From assembly GCA_003516765.1 (NCBI GenBank), contig DPCD01000154.1:4234-12423 (forward strand): 8,190 nt of DNA, read 5' to 3'. The DNA is from Clostridiales bacterium (GTDB taxonomy: Bacteria; Bacillota; Clostridia; Oscillospirales; Oscillospiraceae). Every line of letters begins with the position of its first letter. Position 1 is the first letter of the stretch. The position numbers were made by a program, and so were the translations under genes. The notes under the pieces were generated by a model. That model searched no databases, was not told where the DNA came from, and was given only the letters and a program-made list of their open reading frames with translations. This document shows, in pieces, positions 1 to 4,935 of the stretch.

Positions 1-158
1 GCACCCTTTCCGATCGTTTTGAATGTGCCGACAATTTTTTCACCTGTGGACTTTGCTTTTTCGGAAAACTTGCCAACGGCTGTCTTCGCCTGCTCCATCC
101 CCCTCGAAACCTCGCTGACATCCGCGCCAATTTTTACACAGAGTTCAAACAGATTCAT
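1..158 (-). CDS. Phage tail tape-measure protein, N-terminal 52 codons (runs off left edge)
   Basis: Only the first 52 codons are present; the rest lies beyond the window's left edge. The visible protein begins MNLFELCVKIGADVSEV and continues through a Ser/Lys/Gly-rich stretch with GMEQAKTAVGKFSEKAK, ending near FKTIGKG. This 'M-x-L-F-x-L-x-V-K-I-G-x-D-x-S-E-x-x-x-G' opening is what I recognise from tape-measure proteins of siphovirus-like phages of Gram-positive hosts, which set tail length and pass through the tail tube. A start at the ATG ending at 158 gives an AAGG-type ribosome site about nine bases upstream; an in-frame ATG at 162-164 adds two residues and is also possible. It overlaps the stop of the upstream 81-residue gene by 14 bases, so translation is probably coupled. 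The call rests on the N-terminus alone; the hydrophobic middle and length are not visible. Confidence 0.65.
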   Translation of the reverse strand, partial: MNLFELCVKIGADVSEVSRGMEQAKTAVGKFSEKAKSTGEKIVGTFKTIGKG

Positions 159-390
159 CCGCATTCGCCTTCTTTCCAGCCTGATAGCCCATGTGATACA
201 GTTCCCGCGCAAAGGCAACTGCCACATATGCAGTTGTTCCAGGCTTTATTTCGTCCGGGCACGGGGTGGGGCGCTGGTCGCGCCCCGCTTCCGCATCATC
301 AAAGCCCATGTTCCATGCTTCTTGAAAGCGTCTTTCCATCTCGCGAAGGTAATTCCTTGCAATTTTAAAATACGCCGTTCTTTTTCTCAT
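145..390 (-). CDS. Small phage protein of unknown function, 81 aa
   Basis: I do not recognise a named family. The protein is charged and probably cytoplasmic, with no signal peptide or membrane segment. It starts MRKRTAYFKIARNYLREMER, a basic amphipathic helix, and carries two similar short motifs, NMGFDDAEAG near residue 28 and HMGYQAGKKA near residue 66, both of the form M-G-aromatic-x-x-(A)-x-A/G. I chose the ATG at 388-390 because the preceding 32-residue peptide ends only four bases upstream (stop 395-397) and GGTGAT supplies a ribosome site. A longer in-frame reading to 486 would run across that peptide gene and looks spurious. The 3' end overlaps the tape-measure start by 14 bases. Position just ahead of a tape-measure gene suggests a tail-module accessory protein, but that is inference from place only. 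Confidence 0.6.
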   Translation of the reverse strand: MRKRTAYFKIARNYLREMERRFQEAWNMGFDDAEAGRDQRPTPCPDEIKPGTTAYVAVAFARELYHMGYQAGKKANADESV

Positions 391-394
391 GCAA

Positions 395-493
395 TCACCG
401 CTTTCTGCGTTCAAGCATTTCACCCGTCGCAACCATGATCGCGCCGAAAAAGCATCCAGCCGCAAAAATAATGGCTCCAACCACAATCAACAT
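395..493 (-). CDS. Single-pass membrane peptide, 32 aa (DUF3789-like)
   Basis: This short gene reads MLIVVGAIIFAAGCFFGAI, then a few polar residues, ending MLERRKR. A hydrophobic segment of about 22 residues followed by a basic tail predicts one membrane helix with the C-terminus in the cytoplasm. The ribosome site AAGGGGGTGA lies seven bases before the ATG (491-493), right after the stop of the 223-residue gene, and the next gene starts four bases after this stop. That spacing is strong evidence that it is translated despite its size. The shape, a tiny peptide with a G-x-x-x-G-like helix and charged tail, resembles the DUF3789 peptides often seen in Clostridia phages. Its role is unknown; a holin-like or membrane-anchoring role would be speculation. 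Confidence 0.65.
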   Translation of the reverse strand: MLIVVGAIIFAAGCFFGAIMVATGEMLERRKR

Positions 494-508
494 AATACAG
501 TCACCCCC

Positions 509-1180
509 TTAAAAGTTCTCGATAGCCTGTCCGGCCAGCTCTTCCCACCATTTTCCCATGCTGATAATATGCGTTGGGTCAATTGCGGTGCGGCTGCTTC
601 CGCCGCGTCCGGAACAATAGGACGCCACGCCTTCCAGCTCATTCCAAGCCCGCAAAACTGTCCCCATACCCGTTTTGCAGTTGTCGGAAAGAATACGCAG
701 CGCAACCGCGTCTTTGGTATCATCCGCGTTTTCAGAAGCGTCCAGCGCGTATTTTGAAATTACGCGCAGCATGGTCGCGTTGCTCTCGTACCGCTCCGCA
801 AACGAATAGTAATCTTCCACGGTCAGCGCTCCCGATTTCAGAAGCTCCAATGCGTTTGCGTCGATCGCGTCCGGGTTCGCGAGGCTGTCTTTCTGAACGT
901 CCTTTTCAAGCTCCTTGCCCAGTTCCTTGCACTTCGCGTCAAACTCCGGCCAGATTCTAGACTCTGCGATCTTGAACGCCGCATCCGCCTTGTTCAGCTC
1001 AAGAGCCGCCGTCGCAATGCGAAGCCGCTTGTCTTCTTCGTTGTCGTTAGGCTTCCACGCCTTCGCGTCGGTGTCTGCCTGCCGTGCCTGCTCAAGGCTG
1101 CTATAAGCCTCAGCGTATTCATCTCGGGCTGTCTTGAAAGCAGCGTCAAGCTGCCGTGCGTATGTGTTGTATCTGCTCAT
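509..1180 (-). CDS. Phage protein of unknown function, 223 aa, coiled-coil rich
   Basis: I cannot name a family. The protein starts MSRYNTYARQLDAAFKTARD and its first ~110 residues are rich in Ala, Glu, Lys, Asp and Arg in heptad-like patterns, so long helices or a coiled coil are likely. The second half has a mixed composition with VEDYYSFAERYESNATM and a C-terminal Trp-Trp pair (KWWEELAGQAIENF). No signal peptide, membrane segment or Walker motif is visible. The ATG at 1178-1180 overlaps the upstream stop in an ATGA junction and has AAAGGA six bases before it, so the start is firm. The gene sits between a sigma/HTH cluster and a tape-measure gene, so a structural or assembly-chaperone role is possible, but nothing in the sequence shows it. 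Confidence 0.7.
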   Translation of the reverse strand: MSRYNTYARQLDAAFKTARDEYAEAYSSLEQARQADTDAKAWKPNDNEEDKRLRIATAALELNKADAAFKIAESRIWPEFDAKCKELGKELEKDVQKDSLANPDAIDANALELLKSGALTVEDYYSFAERYESNATMLRVISKYALDASENADDTKDAVALRILSDNCKTGMGTVLRAWNELEGVASYCSGRGGSSRTAIDPTHIISMGKWWEELAGQAIENF

Positions 1181-1446
1181 AATTTTCCTTTCTGCGTGTC
1201 CTCACGCCTGATAATTTCCTGTGCCTCTAATACCGTGTCGCGGCTGTAGCCTTCTTCGTAATCGAGTGGGTTCAGCGCGAGCACCGCCGCTTTTTCTTCC
1301 GAACTCATAAAGCTTGCTTCTCCCAAAAATATAGGAAACATCAGAAACCGCATCTGAAATGCGACAGAATCAACGGGCGGAATATCGCCCTTCTGCGCAA
1401 GTCGGAAGCTGTTCATCCGGTCAATGCGTGCTTTGATGTCGCTCAT
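1177..1446 (-). CDS. Hypothetical protein, 89 aa
   Basis: Unrecognised small soluble protein. It begins MSDIKARIDRMNSFRLAQKG, includes a hydrophobic patch FQMRFLMFPIFLGEASFM near residues 30-47 that is probably a buried helix (or a weak membrane-associated segment), and ends with an acidic/basic helix. It overlaps the genes on both sides by four bases (ATGA junctions at 1443-1446 and 1177-1180), a hallmark of coupled translation. A GGGGA ribosome site lies about eight bases before the ATG. Its first 14 residues resemble those of the neighbour at 1443-1664, sharing M-S-x-x-K-x-R-I-D and a Phe at position 14, which hints at a partial duplication. Confidence 0.65.
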   Translation of the reverse strand: MSDIKARIDRMNSFRLAQKGDIPPVDSVAFQMRFLMFPIFLGEASFMSSEEKAAVLALNPLDYEEGYSRDTVLEAQEIIRREDTQKGKL

Positions 1447-1664
1447 AAGATCGTCCCCATTTCGTATGCAAGCATCCTGTCGAGGTCTTCCAGCCGGTTC
1501 CCAGACAAGACGCCTAAAAACGTGCCGTTATCCGAAATCAGATCGTCAATATTGCCGCGCTTTTCTTTGCCGTCCGGCGTCTGATATAGGAAAATCAGCT
1601 GCTTGCCGCGGCAGTCTTCCATGAATGTGCGGATGTGGTCAATGCGGGTTTTCAAACTGCTCAT
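1443..1664 (-). CDS. Hypothetical protein, 73 aa
   Basis: Unrecognised small protein starting MSSLKTRIDHIRTFMEDCRG. After the N-terminal helix comes QLIFLYQTPDGKEKRGNIDDL, which looks like two beta strands joined by a turn, and a C-terminal helix ending MLAYEMGTIL. It is compact and soluble, with no membrane segment. The ATG (1662-1664) overlaps the upstream HTH gene's stop in an ATGA junction and GGAGAG lies nine bases upstream. The next gene also starts by ATGA overlap and has a related N-terminus. Genes of this size between a replication module and late genes in phages are usually regulatory or accessory, but the sequence gives no direct clue. Confidence 0.65.
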   Translation of the reverse strand: MSSLKTRIDHIRTFMEDCRGKQLIFLYQTPDGKEKRGNIDDLISDNGTFLGVLSGNRLEDLDRMLAYEMGTIL

Positions 1665-2029
1665 CTTTCTTCACTCTCCATTTTCCATTTCTCAAGCTCG
1701 CGCAGCTGTTCCAGAATATCGGTCTGTTCACAGAGCTTCAAGCTATATTCCAGCACCGAGCGAGCGGCGGTAATACGTGCCTGCGCCTGTTCGCCTTTGT
1801 CCTCCATGATCTCCCGTAAGGTGGACAGCGCAGGGCTCAATGTCTGCTGTGCCTGCCTGGCCGCGTCGCGCACAATATCCCCGAACGCCTGCTTATAGCG
1901 GTCTACGAACTCACTGTCCTGCATGTAGCTGCGCAAGGTGCTTTCTGCAATTCCAGCCACCTTTGCCGCCTCTGCCCGTGTGCGGCTCACAAGAAGCGCT
2001 TGCAAGGCTTTTTCTTTTCGTGGTGTCAA
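1661..2029 (-). CDS. HTH DNA-binding protein, possibly terminase small-subunit-like, 122 aa
   Basis: The N-terminal third carries a clear helix-turn-helix: KEKALQALLVSRTRAEAAKV followed by GIAESTLRSYM (about residues 6-36), matching the 'K-Q-x-x-A-x-x-x-L-L ... A-A-x-x-A-G-I-S-x-S-T-x-x-x-W/Y' pattern of phage HTH proteins of the phBC6A51/terminase-small-subunit style. The remainder is a long helix with VRDAARQAQQTLSPALSTLR and a C-terminal amphipathic helix, usable for oligomerisation. A terminase small subunit would bind the packaging site and partner a large ATPase subunit, yet no large subunit is adjacent, so a transcriptional role beside the sigma-like gene is an equal alternative. The only available start is TTG (2027-2029), with AAGGA about nine bases upstream. 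It is followed by an ATGA overlap into the next gene. Confidence 0.65.
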   Translation of the reverse strand: MTPRKEKALQALLVSRTRAEAAKVAGIAESTLRSYMQDSEFVDRYKQAFGDIVRDAARQAQQTLSPALSTLREIMEDKGEQAQARITAARSVLEYSLKLCEQTDILEQLRELEKWKMESEER

Positions 2030-2078
2030 TTTCTCACTTCCTTCCGCGCTTCCAGCCGCCGAAAAGCGGTAAAAAGCG

Positions 2079-2687
2079 CTAAATATACGTTCTCAATGTC
2101 CGGCTAATCGTTGGATGTCTGAGCGCTTTCAGGGCGGCTGTGCGAAGCTTTGCGTCGACCGGCTTGTCGTACCAAAAAGCGTCGATCATGGCTTCCCTCA
2201 GATTCTCCGGCAGGCTTTGCAGGGATTCCTGTACAGCGTCTGCAAGCTCCTGCTGCTCGATACCCAGGAACGGGCGTTCGGCGCTTTCGTCCGGCACCAG
2301 AGACACCAGCGTCCCGGCTTCCTCGTCGTCTTCGCCAACAGGCGCGTCGAGCGAAACGCTAGAACGCAGCGGGTCTTCGGCTTCTCTCTTCGTCCGACAG
2401 CCGCACGCCCTTGAAAAGCCATCGCGCAAGGTCAGTTCATAAACACCGATAAAGCCCATGCCCTTATACTGCTCCCACAGCCCGACCGCCCTCAGCATGG
2501 CAAGAAAGGCTTCCTGCATCAGGTCTTCGACGTCCTGCCCGCTCCTGTGCTCCAAAGCCGCAGCCCAGCGCCGCGCCTTCCGGTACGCATACCCGCGAAC
2601 AGCCGCCCAGAGCGTCAGAACATCCAGTTCCCCATTCTGCACAGCCACCGCTATGGCGTTGGTCTGTTCTGCACTGTGTGCTTGCAA
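2079..2687 (-). CDS. Sigma-70-family-like protein with reduced region 4, 202 aa
   Basis: Residues ~30-100 look like sigma region 2: a basic helix YRKARRWAAAL, then DVEDLMQEAFLAMLRAV (the D-L-x-Q-E-A-F signature that binds the RNA polymerase beta' clamp), then a helix with LRDGFSRACG. A charged linker with SLDAP follows. The C-terminus reads LPENLREAMIDAFWYDKPVD, then KALRHP and LRTYI. This keeps the flanks of region 4 (L-P-x-x-x-R-E and A-L-x-x-L-R-H-P) but appears to lack the ~18-residue helix-turn-helix normally between them, which contacts the -35 element. Start is TTG (2685-2687), with GGGAGG seven bases upstream; that ribosome site can be buried in a hairpin (see 2696-2740). Likely role: redirecting host RNA polymerase to later phage genes. 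The region-4 loss leaves an alternative role as a modulator. Confidence 0.6.
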   Translation of the reverse strand: MQAHSAEQTNAIAVAVQNGELDVLTLWAAVRGYAYRKARRWAAALEHRSGQDVEDLMQEAFLAMLRAVGLWEQYKGMGFIGVYELTLRDGFSRACGCRTKREAEDPLRSSVSLDAPVGEDDEEAGTLVSLVPDESAERPFLGIEQQELADAVQESLQSLPENLREAMIDAFWYDKPVDAKLRTAALKALRHPTISRTLRTYI

Positions 2688-2710
2688 TTTTTGCCCTCCC
2701 GTGGTATCAT
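2682..2710 (+). promoter_or_regulatory. Candidate + strand promoter (antisense to the sigma-gene leader)
   Basis: TTGCAA (2682-2687), a 17-base spacer and TATCAT (2705-2710) match four and five of six bases of the sigma-A consensus. It would start an RNA near 2717 that ends at the + strand terminator about 45 bases on. The hexamers are modest and overlap the start codon and ribosome site of the - strand gene, so a chance match is quite possible. Confidence 0.25.
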
Positions 2711-2740
2711 GGATTTGTCAAGCAATCGCCGCCACGGGAG
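2696..2740 (-). promoter_or_regulatory. Inverted repeat that can sequester the sigma-like gene's ribosome site
   Basis: CTCCCGTGG (2696-2704 on the + strand) and CCACGGGAG (2732-2740) are perfect 9-bp complements separated by 27 bases. In the - strand mRNA the 3' arm contains GGGAG, the Shine-Dalgarno of the TTG start at 2687, and the 5' arm is its anti-Shine-Dalgarno. A folded stem would block ribosome entry. The 5' arm directly abuts, and shares two bases with, the stronger hairpin at 2739-2758, so the two structures may compete. The pairing is seen; the regulatory effect is inferred. Confidence 0.45.
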
Positions 2741-2761
2741 CCGCCCACCCGGGCGGCTTTT
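2739..2761 (+). terminator. Strong + strand hairpin with T-run (intrinsic terminator-like)
   Basis: AGCCGCCC and GGGCGGCT form a perfect 8-bp GC-rich stem around an ACCC loop, and TTTT follows immediately (2758-2761). This is a terminator for + strand transcription. On the - strand the same DNA has only a leading A-run, so it would be a leader hairpin upstream of the sigma-like gene and not a terminator. No + strand gene ends here, which makes its orientation curious. Confidence 0.55.
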
Positions 2762-2762
2762 C

Positions 2763-2939
2763 TCATACCCGGAAGCGTTTGGCAATCAGCTTTGCAGCCT
2801 CGTCGCGAAGCTCGCAGTCCAGATACGGAATCGTCTGATTTACGAACTTTGACCATGCAAGCCACCGATCGCGCCGCCTGCGCGGAACGTGGACGTGCAC
2901 AAGCAGCCGCCGGACATCATCGAGGTCAAGCGCTTTCAT
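2763..2939 (-). CDS. Small basic protein of unknown function, 58 aa
   Basis: A short gene starting MKALDLDDVRRLLVHVHVPR, with an Arg-rich turn (PRRRRDRWLAW), a C-terminal helix with LRDEAAKLIAKRFRV, and no membrane segment. The ATG (2937-2939) overlaps the last 14 bases of the helicase gene and has GGGGGTGG about five bases upstream, so translation after the helicase is likely. The stop (2763-2765) lies only two bases from the T-run of the hairpin at 2739-2761. I do not recognise the family. The basic, Trp-containing character and place behind a DnaB-type helicase would suit a replication accessory factor or a small DNA-binding protein, but that is inference. Confidence 0.6.
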   Translation of the reverse strand: MKALDLDDVRRLLVHVHVPRRRRDRWLAWSKFVNQTIPYLDCELRDEAAKLIAKRFRV

Positions 2940-4170
2940 TGCGCCACCCCCGTTTTTTGACCGGTCTTATGTAGTCCTCGGTCAGCTCGGTGAATTTCAT
3001 GTGCGAACCATCGAAGTCCATCAGCACGATACCGGTCTTGCCGCGCCGGTTCTTCGCAACTTTGACTCCAATCGTGCCAGTCTCGCGGTCGATTTTCCAC
3101 AGGAAAACGATTTTGTTCGCGTTTTGCTCCAATTCTCCGGAATCCCGTAAGGACATCAGCCCCGGTTCCTCGGTCTCATCCTGCGTGCGGTTGAGCTGAC
3201 AGAGGACGACAACGGGGATACGCAGCTCCGTTGCGAGGATTTTCAGCTGCCGGGATATCGCGCCGACCTCCAAGTTTCGCGAGTCGTATTTCTGCATGCT
3301 TTGCAAGAGCGTCATGAAGTCAACGATAATCAACTCAAGATTCTTGATCGTCCGCGCCTGTGCCCGGATTTTCTGAACCGTGACATTCGGCGAGTCGCAG
3401 ATCGTGATGGGCAGCTGTGACAGACTGCTGGATGCTGCCGCGAGGTCTGCTAGATCTTCGTCGGTCAAGTTTTTGTCGATCAACTTGTCCATTGTGACTC
3501 GGCTCTTGCGCGCCATCAGGCGTTCGGCCAGTTCGTCAGAAAGCATTTCGAGCGAGTAAATCAGCACCTTGTGCCCGCTGCGTGCGGCATATGTAGCGAG
3601 GTCGAGGGCAAAGGCGGATTTGCCGACGCCAGGTTTCGCGCCGATCAAGACCAGCTGCCCGGCATTGATACCCTTGAGAAGCCCGTCAAGCTTCGGAAAG
3701 CCGGTGTCGATTCTCAGCTCCTTGTCATTCGCAATGCCATCCCATGCCGCCTTCATGGCCTGTCCGATGCTCTGTAAACCGCCCCCAGCGCTTACCTGTA
3801 GGAAGTTTTGGCAGATGCCCGCGACCGCCGCCGCTGCGTCTTCACCCTCCAAAGCCTCCTGCACCGCCAGCTTGAACCGCGCTTCGCCTGCGCGTTGGTG
3901 GAGCAGCTTTGCATGACTCTCCGCGTTTACCGTGGTGGGTGTGATGTCCATACACTCACCGATGAACCGAACCGCATCGTCCACGCAGTTCCGGATGGCG
4001 TCGGCTGCGATAACCGCATCGAAGTGCTTGCCCCGGCTGAGAGCGTCGCAGGCGGCTTCATAGACCTCGCTGCAAGCCGAGATGGAGAAGTCATCCGGAC
4101 TCAGGATGCCGCTGATTTTGTCGCAGATCTTCGGCTCAATGCAGATTGCGCCAATGACGGAATATTCCAA
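2926..4170 (-). CDS. DnaB-like replicative DNA helicase, 414 aa
   Basis: A RecA-fold hexameric helicase that would unwind the phage replication fork. Residues 1-95 match the DnaB N-terminal domain (EYSVIGAICIEP aligns with the usual 'E-x-x-V-L-G-A-I-L' opening). After a linker, the ATPase domain has Walker A GAKPGVGKSAFALD (177-190), the catalytic Glu region YSLEM (205-209), Walker B LELIIVDF (278-285), the sensor-like VVVLCQLNR (320-328) and the DnaB signature LRDSGELEQNA (341-351), then VFLWK and KNRRGKTG near the end. Length is slightly short of a cellular DnaB (~440-470). The first canonical start is TTG at 4168-4170; an ACG codon at 4183-4185 abuts the upstream TGA and sits at better spacing from GGGGGTGA (see findings). 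It follows the initiator gene and precedes a 58-residue gene it overlaps. Confidence 0.93.
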   Translation of the reverse strand: MEYSVIGAICIEPKICDKISGILSPDDFSISACSEVYEAACDALSRGKHFDAVIAADAIRNCVDDAVRFIGECMDITPTTVNAESHAKLLHQRAGEARFKLAVQEALEGEDAAAAVAGICQNFLQVSAGGGLQSIGQAMKAAWDGIANDKELRIDTGFPKLDGLLKGINAGQLVLIGAKPGVGKSAFALDLATYAARSGHKVLIYSLEMLSDELAERLMARKSRVTMDKLIDKNLTDEDLADLAAASSSLSQLPITICDSPNVTVQKIRAQARTIKNLELIIVDFMTLLQSMQKYDSRNLEVGAISRQLKILATELRIPVVVLCQLNRTQDETEEPGLMSLRDSGELEQNANKIVFLWKIDRETGTIGVKVAKNRRGKTGIVLMDFDGSHMKFTELTEDYIRPVKKRGWRNESA

Positions 4171-4185
4171 CTGCGAAGTGTCCGT

Positions 4186-4935
4186 TCAGCTCACCCCCAT
4201 CCGCGCCAACAGCGCAGTGTATTGCTTGCGGAACTTTTCACCGGACAAGATGTTCTTTTGCCAGAACGGGTCATCCTGCGAGAATAGCAACACCCGCTCA
4301 ATCTCCGACCAATCATGTCCGTCCAACCGATGGCATTTGTCAAACGCGTCTGCCCATGCTTGCAGCTGCTTCTCGCTCGGCGGGGATGCTGTCGGCAATC
4401 GCTGCGCGATTTCGTCGCGGAGACAGCACGCAGCCTGATATGCGTCCGAGTCCGGCGGGAAGACCTTCTTCGTCCGCTCTTTGGATTCCGGCTTGTCCGG
4501 CTCGGCAGCGCCGAGTTCGGACGAAAGAATATTTGAATTTGAATTTGATTTTGTATTTGTATTTGGATGTCGTCCGATATCGCCCGATGTCTCAGGTGCA
4601 TCGCTTTCATCGCTCGATATTGCCCGATGTCGCTCGGTATCAGTCATAGACCGCCACACATCGCGGTCAATCGGCTCAAGCCCAAGCTTCTTCCGTTCCC
4701 TCGAAAAAGCTGCGTACTGGCTTGTTTCAACCTTCAACTCATACTGTTCAGAGTCAAGGTCAATGCGAGGCTGGATGAAATCCCACGCAACGCCCAAAGC
4801 ACCGTCCAGCTCTGGTTCGATGCCATTCTCGGCGTAGTCCAGAATCGCCTCGAAAAGCTGTCCCTTGTCCTCAAGGCTCAACCGCCGGATGCACGGACGG
4901 ATATCGAAATAAAACATGACTCCCGGTCTTGCCAT
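4186..4935 (-). CDS. Phage replication initiator-like protein with DUF6291-type N-terminus, 249 aa
   Basis: The N-terminus MARPGVMFYFDIRPCIRRLS followed by EDKGQLFEAILDYAE and WDFIQPRID (residues 1-60) is the DUF6291 pattern found in phage replication regions. A low-complexity linker (~95-160) includes NTNTKSNSNSN. The C-terminal domain (~160-249) ends with WADAFDKCHRLDG, DDPFWQKNILSGEKF and KQYTALLARMG, the style of initiator C-termini that contact helicase or loader. Start ATG 4933-4935 overlaps the upstream TAA by one base (TAATG) with GGAGGG nine bases before; an earlier ATG at 4956 lies inside the neighbour and lacks a site. The linker DNA holds 20-bp iterons and an AT-rich hexamer array, just as lambda O carries ori. 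Likely the origin-binding protein; the helicase gene follows 15 bases later. Confidence 0.75.
   Translation of the reverse strand: MARPGVMFYFDIRPCIRRLSLEDKGQLFEAILDYAENGIEPELDGALGVAWDFIQPRIDLDSEQYELKVETSQYAAFSRERKKLGLEPIDRDVWRSMTDTERHRAISSDESDAPETSGDIGRHPNTNTKSNSNSNILSSELGAAEPDKPESKERTKKVFPPDSDAYQAACCLRDEIAQRLPTASPPSEKQLQAWADAFDKCHRLDGHDWSEIERVLLFSQDDPFWQKNILSGEKFRKQYTALLARMGVS
4527..4566. other. AT-rich hexamer array, candidate DNA unwinding element
   Basis: Six tandem hexamers run from 4531 to 4566: atttga three times, then ttttgt, atttgt and atttgg. They stand out against GC-rich surroundings and directly abut the iteron array on the side toward the 3' end of the initiator gene, the same order as the iterons and AT-rich stretch of lambda ori. 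In the protein they encode the NTNTKSNSNSN linker. Low-complexity linkers of this sort can arise by slippage, so function rests on the pairing with the iterons. Confidence 0.55.
4566..4645. repeat. Tandem 20-bp iterons inside the initiator gene (candidate phage origin)
   Basis: Four contiguous 20-base units begin at 4566, 4586, 4606 and 4626. Against the consensus gatgtcgctcgatatcgccc I count 18, 9, 15 and 16 matches. The clearest pair is a 17-base string (cgatat, c or t, then gcccgatgtc) at 4575-4591 and 4615-4631, with one mismatch. The 20- and 40-base offsets are not multiples of three, so the repeats fall in different reading frames and are conserved as DNA, not protein. Unit length near two helical turns, place in the initiator linker and the adjoining AT-rich block all fit iterons bound by the initiator. 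Confidence 0.65.

Noticed and set aside
2053..2066. CCGC-CGAAAA-GCGG hairpin after the sigma-like gene
   Set aside because: Four-bp stem without a T-run; the next gene continues in the same operon, so no terminator is expected.
3808..4287. 159-codon + strand frame opposite helicase and initiator genes
   Set aside because: No domain, no ribosome site, and it lies over two well-supported genes.
4501..4515. CTCGGC-AGC-GCCGAG hairpin near the candidate origin
   Set aside because: Only a 6-bp stem with no T-run, and this much pairing is common in GC-rich coding DNA; too weak to call an origin element.
4191..4610. 139-codon - strand frame with an IQIQNQIQIQI repeat
   Set aside because: It is the +1 shadow of the initiator gene; the repeat is the same AT-rich hexamer array read in another frame.
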